Source: Euglena gracilis (lineage: Eukaryota; Euglenida; Euglenophyceae; Euglenales). From it: a stretch of 64,000 bases of DNA. A program made the translations under genes and the position numbers. The notes under the pieces were generated by a model. The model did not search any database. It was given only the letters and a program-made list of their open reading frames with translations, and was not told the DNA's origin. Shown here piece by piece: positions 43,180 to 53,457 of the stretch (position 1 is its first letter; every line of letters starts with the position of its first letter). The stretch covers positions 9,051,443-9,115,442 of the forward strand of contig CP154956.1 in the NCBI GenBank assembly GCA_039621445.1. The letters run 5' to 3'.

Positions 43180-44640
43180 GTGCGCACTTCCTTTAAAAAA
43201 AAAGCCTGAACCCACCGCTGAGAACGGGACATGTAATATTGGGTGAGGGGGAGAGGGGAAGAGTGGGAGGTGGGGGCAGAGGGTTGGGTTAGGACATGGG
43301 AAGGGCAACGCTCGCGGTCTTGCCAGCGACGCCCCCACGCTTCGAAGCGCCGAGCCACCGGTCCAGGCACATTGGAAAATAGAAGGTGCGACTTGGCCCA
43401 AAAAAAATTACGCGGCAAAAACGGTGGAATTTCTTTCAACTAAAAGAACACATCTCACACCTGAAAAAAACGAAGGGAAAATCCGAAGGTTATCCCACTA
43501 TTCTCAGACAAGGATGAGACAAGTTTTGGATTTTCGACAGGCATTTCAGATATTGCAGAAAACCGAACAAATGAAATTTATTTGTTTGGACACGTGCTGC
43601 TGTGCTGTGAGAGAGAGACCAAAAAAAATATGGGTTACATGTTGGTTTCAGATCAATCAGAAATTCAAACCATTTGGGGGAAAGTTCATGGAAAAAATCA
43701 AAAGATGGAACAAAGCGACAAATGAACGAACGCTTTTATGCAGATTTTCACCACACAGGGTGCAGCTCCTGCTGTGACCTTGAGAACTGCCAAAAATTTT
43801 CGACGGCTTTTCCCATGGTTTTTGTTGTCTGCACGTTTGCAAAATTAAACAAAATCTTCCTCAGCCCCTGCTGTGTTTGCTGATAAAACACCATTTCTGT
43901 GCCACAATTTCAACCATCAAAGAAAGTATGTGAGTGTGCTTTGCGAAAGCAGAAACCTGTCCACTATGCTCCGGGTCAAAGATTGGCTTTTCAAATCACC
44001 CTTCCGAAGCATTAACACTGAACCCACATCCGGTTTCTGTTAGCTCAGCTTTTTGGACATTGGAAAGGAAGCCATTTTGAAGAACAATCTGGGTCAAGGA
44101 AAAAGGACGTTGTTTCAAAAGTCATTTTTTTTCCGAACCGCAATCTCCAATGTTGGTTCTTCAAAAATGAAACTTCAGCCTCACTTCAGACTTCAAATTG
44201 AATCCAATTAAATAAAATAAACCACCTATTGTGGACAACGTTAACGTTGCGCACTCATTTTAGAGTCAAAAAAATACGATAGAAAATGTTGCATTTTTAA
44301 ATCCAAGCATCTTCCTAGACATAGAACAGAAACAAAACCTAGAAACTTCAAAATAAGAAAAATTTTAAATAAAATTGCAAACTCAGCTCACACATGCACA
44401 AGAGAATGCAAGCACACGCAGGAATTGTTGGGGGGGGGAACAGATGCCATCTTTTGCCCCAGCGTGCGGACATTTACCAAACATGGGATATGCACGCAAG
44501 CGGCGGGGCAGGCCAATGAGTAGGCCAACGGGTGGAGCAGGGAGGGGGGGACTGCACAGCGTGGAAGCAAAGAAATCTGCTTCCGTCTTCATCAGGGCCG
44601 CCCGAAAGGAGGGAAAAAAAACAACCCTGCCCTGGCATAC
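43180..44640. other. Mostly unique AT-rich sequence, no gene seen
   Basis: No C/G-capped ends and few G-tracts, unlike its surroundings. Frames are short and unlike known proteins. Confidence 0.5.
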
Positions 44641-44649
44641 CGTTGCTTA

Positions 44650-44932
44650 GCGAACCCCGGGGGGAGGGGGGTCACTTTCCGCTCTGAAAAAACCAGTTAG
44701 TCACTCCACCCTCCGGGGGGGATCGGCCACTCTTGAACGCGCTCATGTTGGCAAGGCACCATGGCCAAAAATTCTCAAAAAATTATCGGCGCCTTCGGCG
44801 CCAGGTCAGCCACTTTTTCATTTTCGGCCTACCCCCCCCCGGGGGGGGGGGGGCTCTTGGCCAGAAAACCATCAGTCACTCTGAAAAAAACCAGTCAGCC
44901 ACCCCCAGGGGGGGACAGGTGTTAAGCAATGG
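44650..44932. mobile_element. hAT-like MITE, AACCAGTCAGTCAC family
   Basis: Inverted ends CATACCGTTGCTTAGCG and CATACCATTGCTTAACACC, with the shared AAAAAACCAGTCAG interior and a CGGCGCCTTCGGCGCC hairpin. The flanking duplication is weak (about 6 of 8), so the insertion is older than its relatives. End coordinates are accurate to a few bases. Confidence 0.65.
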
Positions 44933-45083
44933 TATGGTCCCGGCCCGTTCGACCCGAAAACCACTGGAACCCCTCCCCAGGCGTGTGGTGTGGGCCATAA
45001 TTGAAGGGATGGGCGGGGGGGGGCAACTTTGGGGGGAAAGGTCGAATGCTGTGCATTCCAGCGGTGGTCCATCGCAAAATAAA

Positions 45084-45482
45084 CCCCCCAAATACAAAGC
45101 CCCCGCCCAAATATAAAGCCCCCCCCAAATATAAAGCCCCCCCCGGGGGGTTTGGTTTTGCCGCCCAAATATAAAGCCCCGACGTGGAGCCAGACGCGGG
45201 TGTCATTCAGGAAAAAGGTTAAAATTTTGGGTGGATGCAACGTTTTTCCGCCCAAAAATGCTCCATTCTGGATAATAATTGCCGATTTTTGGGGGAAAAT
45301 AGGAGGTACACAACCAAAATTTGGCATAAAACTGGTAATTGGCCACAATTAAAGGCCGCCGAAGGTCATAGAGGCCACCCCAAAAAAAATTGTTTTCCCC
45401 CCAAATATAAAGCCCCCCCTGAGGGTCTTGAAATCCCGTACAAATATAAAGCCGGGGGGGCTTTATATTTGGGGGGGGGGGG
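45084..45482. mobile_element. C/G-capped element, family B (AAATATAAAGCCCC)
   Basis: Inverted ends CCCCCCAAATACAAAGCCCC and its complement before a G-tract and TTAG. The interior GTGTCATTCAGGAAAAAGG and CATAAAACTGGTAATTGGCC is related to 11,620-11,830 and 31,600-31,930, fragments of the same family. Confidence 0.7.
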
Positions 45483-46239
45483 TTAGGTCAAAGCACTTTA
45501 AAAGGTTGGAGTTTGAGGCTGACAGTCAAATTTAAAATGGGGGGAGTTTGCAGGTGAAAGGAGGGCCAAACTCTCAGTGGGGAAGAATCTGACTTTCTGG
45601 GCTGAAAAGGCCGATAGGGGGGGTTGGTTGCTGGCATCCTTGGCCATTGCCCACACCCAAAGCATAAAAAAACATACAAATTTATAATTCAATTAATAAT
45701 TTTCAATAACAAAAACACTATAAAAAATAAAATTTTATGATTTTCAGCCTCGTTTGCCGGGTTCCTTGAACAGGCATTCCTCGTTGTGAAAAAAAAAAGA
45801 GAGAGAGAGAGGAAAGAAAGAAACCGCACCCTGACCCACCGGCCGCCCTGGGCCTCACGGGCTCGGCCAGGCAGGGCACTGCCCCTGACAGACTGCCCTC
45901 CGACGGCGGGGAGTTCCCCTGGGGGGGGGGCGATGCTTAGCGACCCCGGGGGGGGGGGGGGGTCCAGCTGAAAACAGAGGCCGGAAAACTTGGGCTGGCT
46001 GGAACAAGGCTGCTGGCTGACCTCCCTCCCCCCATGGTCCCCGGCTGGAGCTCGGCCCAACCCGGGAGGGGGGGGAGGTCCACTTCACCTTGAGTGACGC
46101 CCTAGCAGGGGGGGGGGGGGGGCTCTGCCCCCCGAACCCCCCCAGAACCAAAATAACACAATCCCAAATTTGGAAAAAGGTTTTTTGAGGAAAGAGCGGG
46201 TTGTATGCAACTGTTCGGCACGGCGGGCCGGGGGGGGGG

Positions 46240-46485
46240 GGGCAGGGCTGTTCGGGAAGGCCTGGTGGGGGGGGGGGTCCCCCACCCACCACAGCACCTG
46301 CCAAAGCAAAATCTCTTTGGCGCCAAAGGCGCCGAAGGAAATTTTGACCTAAATATCAGCGCCGCCAGGAATATGAGGAGGGGTGGTCGGACCCCCACTC
46401 ACCAGGACGGGGTGGGGGGTTCGACCCCCCCCACCCATACAGTTTCAGGGATTACTGGAAAGCCCTGGAGGGGGGACACATGCCA
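46240..46485. mobile_element. GGAAGGCCTGG-family element
   Basis: Inverted ends CAGGGCTGTTCGGGAAGGCC and CAGGGCTTTCCAGTAATCCC, hAT-like. The interior includes CTTTGGCGCCAAAGGCGCC and ACCCACTCACCAGGACGG-like sequence. The flanks are G-rich on both sides, so a target duplication cannot be judged. Confidence 0.6.
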
Positions 46486-46499
46486 CCACTTCTGAAAGC

Positions 46500-47515
46500 C
46501 CCCAAGTTTCAATTGGCAACATTTTTTAGCAGTTCTTATTCCCCCGCCCCGAATTAGCAGCCCCTGTTTCAATTAGGACTTGCCCCAAAATGGAAGCCCC
46601 CCCCAAAACAAAAAGATACCTTGAGAAGGGCCTCTGGGCATCTGGGTGTAGGGCTAGTTTGCGAGGAGCAAAGAAACCAGGAACAGATGCAAAATGCCGA
46701 ATAGGAAATATGGGAGAAAAATTCAGGAATTTCTCGCCACCCAAAACAGCAAAAAAAATGCATTTTTCGGCAGTTTTATTTTTGATCCCCTTCGCGACCC
46801 CGGACTAGATGTTGACTGGCTGTTTGGCTCTTGGGTGGTTGTGTGGTCCTTCAGTTAAAAATGAACCCAACCCCATCTACCCCATCTGTGATGGCTCATG
46901 ACTTGGGATTGTTCTCGGCCGTGGATGAAAGCAGAAGATGCATTCCGTATGGCACTCCCTCTTTGTGGCCATCAGCGCCAATGAGCCAAAACTCAGAAAA
47001 AGAGCGCCAATGAGCGAGGGAAAGGGAAGGCAGGGAAAGCCCCAGAAAAGGCAGCCTGAACCCAACAAGGTGGTCAGAGCAGCGCAATACAGCACTCTGT
47101 GTACAACACGCTGCGGAGAGGGGGAAGTGGTCTGGAAGGGAAGGGGGCCGCCGCCCGTTTCGGCCAGGCATTTCCAGCACAGGCCGTCGGAGGCGGTGGC
47201 GAGCGCCCGCGGAGACGTGGCAATGACCCGTTCGGGCGTTTGGGGGAGTGGGGGGTGCAGTGTGTCATCAGGGCTGGAATGGACAAATGAAAACCAGGGT
47301 GAACCCCCCACTCATAACCCCCACTTCGACCCACACTTATGACCCCCAGGAAATAAAAGGTTTAATGAGGTTCGGTATGGCTTTTGCGGACTCAAAAACC
47401 CCAAAAGGCTGACATGTTTGGGGCTTTAATGTGGCCATGCTTTATAGAAACTGTCATTTTTGACAAGTTTTGCCAAAATACATGTCCGAGGGCAGTAAAC
47501 ACCCCTTATAAAACC
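46500..47515. other. Unassigned, possible exon on minus at ~47,130-47,240
   Basis: A GC-rich stretch reads PERVIATSPRALATASDGLC then WKCLAETGGG on minus. It has coding-like composition but no recognised family and unclear splice sites. Confidence 0.3.
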
Positions 47516-47525
47516 CCCCCTTAAC

Positions 47526-48348
47526 CAGGGTTTCCCACTGATTCGTACTTGGGGACTCCCGAGCCCATTCGTACTTATTCGTACTTATTCGTACTTATTC
47601 GTACTTATTCGTACTTATTCGTACTTATTTGTACTTATTCGTACTTCAAAAAGGGCCATGTACAGCAATAGGTGACCATTTGGTATGCTTCCTTGGGCAC
47701 ATCTTCAACGTTCTGAAACCGGGAAAAGCAAGCGAAACAGGTGATTCAACTCATTCTGGCGAAATTTGTGGGGGAAAAATCGCTGTGAGAAAATACAAAA
47801 CATTACAGGAAAAACACATTCCTTCTTTGCGACTGATGTTGTCCAGCATGCCATGCACGAACAAATACCCAAGATGAAACGAGCGGATTGTTCAATGGTG
47901 TGCAAAGCGTTCTTCGCAGTCACCATTGCAAAACATGCCAACGGCTGCTTGCCGAAGGTTAGATGACATGCGTTGGCGGTTTTTGACATCAATCAGTCCT
48001 GCCAAAACTGAAAGACTGTTCAGACCAGGGTAATTCAACTTTGTGAGCAAGGACCCCGGGGGGGTCCAGCTGGCTGGCTGGCAAAAGGTGCTAGCTGAAC
48101 CGCTGGGGGGGGGGGGGGTCTCCGCAGCCCAGCTGGGAGCCACTGGCTGGAAAAAAGGGGCTGGCAGCTCGAGACAAGTGTGCAGTCTCTTTCTACTTGG
48201 CAATTCGTACTTATTCGTAACTGGGGGATTTTCCATTCGTACTTATTCGTACTTATTCGTACTTATTCGTATTTTGGTAGATCTCGGCAATTCGTACTTA
48301 TTCGTACTTATTCGTACTTATTCGTGTACGAATCAGTGGGAAACCCTG
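47526..48348. mobile_element. hAT-like transposon with subterminal ATTCGTACTT arrays
   Basis: An 823-bp element with perfect inverted ends CAGGGTTTCCCACTGATTCG (continuing TAC) at both sides. Target duplication CCTTAACC is perfect, at 47,519-47,526 and 48,349-48,356; the leading C of the left end is shared with it. Both subterminal regions carry direct arrays of ATTCGTACTT (47,556-47,647 and 48,202-48,328), like the subterminal transposase sites of hAT elements. The middle has no recognisable transposase and holds a GC-rich nested repeat at about 48,050-48,175. Likely non-autonomous. Confidence 0.85.
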
Positions 48349-48354
48349 CCTTAA

Positions 48355-48777
48355 CCCCCCCCCCCAAAATAAGACCCCCAAAGAATAAGACCCCCAAAAA
48401 TAAGACCCCCCTGGGCCGATCGAGCAAAAATCCAAAAATAAGACCCCCCTTGACGGCGCGAAGCGCCGAAGACGGTGAAAATTCTCCCTGAAAAATTACC
48501 AAAACCCCAATTTCACACACAAAAATGATGAAATTTCAAAAATTTTCAGATTTTTGAAGCAGAAAAAACATGCTAAATGTCAACTTACACCATTTCGCAC
48601 ATGGCGCGAAGTGCCGAAGGAAAAAGTTTAATGCTTCTGGGAACCTGAAAAATGATGTTTTTTCGGCCCCGGGTCGGTCAAGAAAAATCGAAAAATAAGA
48701 CCTCCCCAAAAATAAGACCCCCCTGGAGGTTTCCAGCAACGGACCGAAAAATAAAACCCGGGTCTTATTTGGGGGGG
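48355..48777. mobile_element. C/G-capped element, family D, copy 2
   Basis: Starts directly beside the right target duplication of the hAT-like element. Ends C-tract-AAAATAAGACCCCC and GGGTCTTATTTGGGGGGG before TTAC. Same interior as copy 1 (GACGGTGAAAATTCTCCCTG, AATGTCAACTTACACC). Confidence 0.75.
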
Positions 48778-49404
48778 TTACATACCACTGAATAAAAAAA
48801 TTAAATGGGGGGGTGTTCATCCTTGTCGCAACAAATAGATGGAATCCTAAAACTGGGAACAGCAATTTCTCAGCAAGGGCGGCCGTGAAGCAATCTCACA
48901 CAGTCGGCGGGTTCGCCCGGCTCATTTCAGGGGCTCGAGCAGTGGCACACGGGTGTCGCGACCGCAAAGGAGGTCACGATGGGTGTCCACGGCAAGCCTC
49001 TGGTGGACCGCAGTCGGCAGGAGACCCCACAGACCGAGGAATTAGAACAGCCCTCCCCCCGCCCCCCACTTTGGACACCCACACCCATCTGGACTGGCGA
49101 ACCAGGGCTCGACCATGCTTGTGCTTACCGACCGGGGGGGGGGGGGAGGGGGGGTGGGTGCTACAGGGTGCCTGCCCCTAGCAGGCACACCCCCCCGGGG
49201 GGGATATGGGTCCGGGGGGGACCCAGAAAATTTTCATTGAAAATGGCCTTTTCCGGGCCCCCGGCGCCTTCGGCGCCGGGGTCGGAGGGGGGTGCCTGCT
49301 AGGGGCAGGCACCCCCCAAAACCCCACCCCCCCCCGGGGGGGGTCGGATCGGGTGCTATGGGGTGCCTGCCCCTAGCACCCCCCCCCGCGGGGCAGGCAC
49401 CCGA

Positions 49405-50070
49405 CTAAGCACAAGCCTGGGCTCGACCAGGGCTGTACTGGAAGCTGGGTGGGTCCGTGAGGAGTACGTCAGGGACATACTCCGCCGCCTGGGGGTCCAG
49501 CCGGAGGTCGACGCCTTTTCCAGCAAAGAAAACCGCAGGTGTGTCCGCTGGTGGGGGCCAGGGAGTGGGGAAGGGGAAGACGCCCTCAAACAGGACTGGG
49601 GCAGGGGGGTATTGTGGATCAACCCACCTTATAAAAAAATACGGGAGGTGCTGGAGAAAATCAGGAGGGACCACGCCCACGCCATCCCGGTGATCCCCAG
49701 GTGGCCGGGCCGGCGTTGGCACAGGGAGGCCCAAGGCTTGGCACTTCGCCAAGTCACGTTCCTAACGGAAACACGAATTTTCGGCAGAGGGGAGGAGTTA
49801 CGTCGGGGGACCAAATGGCCTATGACAGTTTTTTCTCGGTGGGGGGTCTGTGGGGGGTCAGCCCCCCCCCCACACGTCACCATAGGGTTGTGAAAATTCC
49901 CTACGTCAGGTCAACGTCGGGTTGTCAAGTTCAGGCCCTTGCCCATGACAGGGGACACCCCCCTGAACCTCAGACGTCTGTTTGTGTGGCTGGGATGGGA
50001 TCTTCCTTTCAAGTTTGTTTACCACACAGAGCTCGGTTTCATCGCCAGCAATTGCCCACCTTTGCACTGA
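49405..50070 (+). pseudogene. Retroelement-derived Dam-like/pol C-terminal fragment
   Basis: One frame, broken by a single TGA at 49,891, reads VREEYVRDILRRLGVQPEVD then AFSSKENRRC, DALKQDWGRGVLWINPPYKK and AIPVIPRWPGRRW. After the stop it continues VVKFRPLPMTGDTPLNL and LFVWLGWDLPFKFVYHTELG. The D.F.S..N, DW, NPPY and P.WP...W pattern is that of the C-terminal or methyltransferase-like region carried by DIRS-type and related retroelements; NPPY is the catalytic motif of N6-adenine methyltransferases. The rest of the element is missing. It is a decayed insertion rather than a host gene. Confidence 0.6.
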
Positions 50071-51430
50071 GAAAAGCAGCGGCGCAAAGCATTGGCAGGG
50101 GCTTGGGTATTAGACTCGGTCGGGAGGATCGTCGGCAGAGGCAGGCTGAAATTGACCAACCCAGACAGAGGTTTTCTGAAGGACACCCAAGGCTAACCGG
50201 CCGGTTGGAAAAGCATGTTGGCAGGACCCCCTCCCCCAGGAGTGGGCCCAAGTATATACTTGGGGGGCTTCATATTTGGAGGGGGGTTATGTGGCCGGCT
50301 GCCGGCTGGTACCAGTTGGCTCCCAAAACTGGCCATAAAATATCCAAATCCAGTTGGGTTGGGATTTTTCAGCCAAATTTCAAGGTGAGGAACCCTCGAA
50401 GAACAATATTTTGGCCATTTTGACCCTTTCCCCCCCAAAGTCCGCAGTTCGGCCTGGATTTGCGGGGCTGGCCCCAACTTGGGCCTTAACAGGCTGTGGA
50501 CCCCCGGGGGGTCCGGCTGGGAGCTGCTGGCTGGGAAAAAGGTGCTGGCTGGTTGGACCCCCCAGGGGTGGGGTCACCTCCAGGAGTGCCTGCCCAGGCA
50601 GGCACTCCCGTGTGGGTCGGCCACGCCTCAAAATCCAGCCTGGGCTTGGGGGTGTGCCGAGGAGCACGTGGAGGTCTACGGCAACTCGGCAGCCCTGGGG
50701 CTCCGGATCGGGGATGGGGAGGGCGGCACATCAGGTTGGGGGGTGGCCAGCGTGTCAGGGCCGCTCCATCGCTCAAAGGCTCAAAAGGCTCTCCGTGGTC
50801 CTTGGTGGTTTTGCTTTGTGGACATTCTCCCTTCGCTCTGCAAGTGGGGAAGGGGTTGGTTTTTGGACATTTTCTGTCAACTATTTTTTGGAGACTCTGG
50901 CAAAAAAAAATTGTTTGGAAATTAAACAAATTTTTTTAAGTCTGTTTTTATTTCATCACCCTTCCAATTTTTTTTGCAAAAACGTTGATTTTTTCAAATC
51001 AGAATTTCCGAAATTGACAGAAAACACCTTAAAAAAATCAATCCCTCTTTTCTTTTCTGTTGTACGCGATCAATAACTGCACCTTTCAAAAAAAAAAGTG
51101 TCACCAGGTCTGACTTAAGTGACTGTGCGGCTGGTATCTACGTCTGGCGTGGAGACAGCATGGGGAAATGGGAGAGTGGCCTGTGGAGTGCAGAGCAGGG
51201 AAAGGGAAACAGGGAATGATACCCTTCTGCTCATTGACGAACGCACTCCATTCCGTCCCAACACATAGGACCCCCCATGCTTCGATATAAGGGCAGGCGA
51301 GGTGGGGGAGTGATGGACCCCGCGGTCCAACAGGGGGGACCCCCCCCACCTAAACAGTGGTGCAGTCCGGGTGACCGATTTTCGGGCGAAATTTTTTGGC
51401 CACCCAAAATGGCCAAAAGTGCCATTTTGG

Positions 51431-51803
51431 GCACATTTTGGGCAAAAATTTTGTCAAAAATGCAAAAAAAATCGGCTCTGAAGTAAAAAAGCTCCTCACG
51501 TTCAATGATGATTCTGGGGGGTCTGGTCAACAACCCTCCAAAAAACTCACTTCCTGTGAAGTCAGTCCCCAAAACTGCCTCAAAGGCACAAGTATCCACC
51601 ACAACAGCTTTCAATTTCAAATTCTTGGACCCAAACTGCAAACACATCTCACAAGTTCCCTCTGAGAAACTGTACTCGCCGTTGCCGATTTGCAGGGGTA
51701 CGGCAGAACTTCGTACACTTTCACCAACTTTTTCTGATTGTTCATAGGGTCTTTCAATCAGGGGTCTGAGATTTCTTTTTAAAGCAAATTCCTCTCCAAC
51801 CAA
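51431..51803 (-). pseudogene. Retrotransposon protease-like remnant
   Basis: An open frame overlapping the gag end by about 25 bp contains VPLQIGNGEYSFSEGTCEMC then LKAVVVDTCAFEAVLGTDF and GLLTRPPRIIIEREELFYF. AVLGTDF followed by GLL is typical of the C-terminal half of gag-pol aspartic proteases (ILGMDFL type). The reverse transcriptase is absent. A gag/pro overlap in a shifted frame is the usual layout of LTR retrotransposons. Confidence 0.5.
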
Positions 51804-52165
51804 TCTTCAGAACTTTTTCCCAAAATTGTTTTTATCAAAACTGTGAATGTCTTAGAACGATGTTTGTAAAATCTGTCAGCCCTTATGTCTGCATACATTC
51901 TGGGGTGTAGTTTCCTCAGCAAAACCAGAAACTTTTCCTGTTCACTCATGGCCTGGGGGCTCAACCTGGCCATCAAATTGTCCAACTCAATGAAAAGTTT
52001 TTGATGTCTTGGGGTTCAGGGTTCTGTGAAAGTGCTGGCAATTTCTCAATGGCAGATCTCAAAGTCATGTCATTTTCCAGTGTTGGGAACAATTTTGCAA
52101 TTTCCAACAGCACTTTTTCAAAAGCATCATTCTCATCAGTCACTTTTTAACCAGTTTTTTCACCT
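51779..52165 (-). pseudogene. Retrotransposon gag-like remnant (frameshifted)
   Basis: The minus strand reads DENDAFEKVLLEIAKLFPTL and then, in another frame, LDNLMARLSPQAMSEQEKFL then LRKLHPRMYADIRADRFYKH and TILGKSSEDWLERNLL with a stop. This looks like the C-terminal part of a retrotransposon capsid protein. The frame breaks near 51,985. Its end overlaps the start of the next frame, which looks like a protease. Confidence 0.55.
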
Positions 52166-53366
52166 TGGGGGTGCAACATTACAACATCCTTTTTCTAGAC
52201 ATTTCCAAATGCAACAGCACCAGTTAACCTCAACCATCTGCCAAAATCCTTCAAAAACTGGATAAATTAGACCTTTGGGGGGGGGTCCCAGGGTTGGTTC
52301 GGACCCCCTTAGCAGATGGGGTGGTCCAGACCCCCCCCTCCGGTCCAGGAGGGGGGTTGGGGGGGGGGGGGACACCCCATACACCTTCCTTATATCGAAC
52401 CCTGCCCCCAGGCTGAACTGCAGCAAGTCAACTCCAGTGAAGGGGTGGACTTTGTATGAATCGACTGTGAGAAATACCATCATCACATTGCACATTGAAG
52501 GGGGAATGAACCTTGACCAGACCATGGCCTTGCCGCAAAATAGCAATTTGTCACAAGGAGCATTGCCCAACGACTTTGCATTCAGCCACCTTGACTCTGG
52601 AACAAGGAACCCCATCCCACCCCCAGGGAGTGACCAGGTATTAAATGAGTGGGGAGTGGGGATCTGGACCCCCCTGCCCCTGTGCAAAAAAAAATTCCAG
52701 CGCAAAGTGCTGAAAAATTCTTTTGGGCCTTAAAAACCCAAAAAAAATCGCATTTTCGCACATTTTTTTGAAAAATCAGGCAAAACATGCGCCAAAAATT
52801 TCATCTCCCCCCGGTGCAAAGCGCTAGAAAAATCTCTTGGTTCCCGAACCCCCTTCGGTGTGGGGGGGTTCTGGACCCCCCCTGCCCGGGTTCTGACCCC
52901 ACAAAACCACCTCTCACTTAATGCCCTGGGGGTGACTGGTTCTCGAAGCGCTGGCTGACTGGGGACCCCACCCAGCAGGTGACCCAATGCGCTGGAATTC
53001 GTTTGCAAAGTACGCCAGGAATTTGCACCCGAAGTTGGCAGAAGGGAGAAACCCTCAGAAATTGGCACTTACCCTCACCTACCCTCCTCACCCACTCTCA
53101 GCTCATTGGCCGGATCTTTTGGCCCCACAGGGGAAAGTTGATCCTGCACAGGGGGGGGAACCCAGGGGCGGATGACAGGTTGGTAATTTGTCGGCAAGTT
53201 CTGCGAGCAGGTGGGGGCACTGGCCGGGGGGGGGGGGGTATGGTGGAGCTTATTATTGGGTGGAAATTTGCAAACTCCAAATTTCAATCTCCTAACTTGG
53301 GGTACAGCATCCTAAAATCGGGGGGGGGGGGGGCACGCCTGCGCAGGGCGGTCACCAGAGAGTGAC

Positions 53367-53457
53367 CCCGGTGCGAGTGCAGCGCCTGCAGCGCGGCGAG
53401 CGCCTCCGGCGCGGAGAGCCGCTCGTCGGCGTCCCGCCCGTCCCACTGCCCCGTGAC
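53367..53457 (-). CDS. Kinase exon 10 (end of domain)
   Basis: After a ggtccacag acceptor it encodes VTGQWDGRDADERLSAPEAL then AALQALHSHR. ERLSAPEAL matches subdomain XI with its invariant Arg. A GTCACT donor follows, so more exons may lie further left. Confidence 0.72.

Noticed and set aside
47629-48236. Possible transposase inside the hAT-like element
   Set aside because: Short frames on both strands (80-114 codons) lack BED zinc-finger or hAT dimerisation motifs.
50640-50790. Possible plus-strand exon CAEEHVEVYGNSAALGLRIG
   Set aside because: Suggestive composition only; no known family and no in-phase partner exon found.
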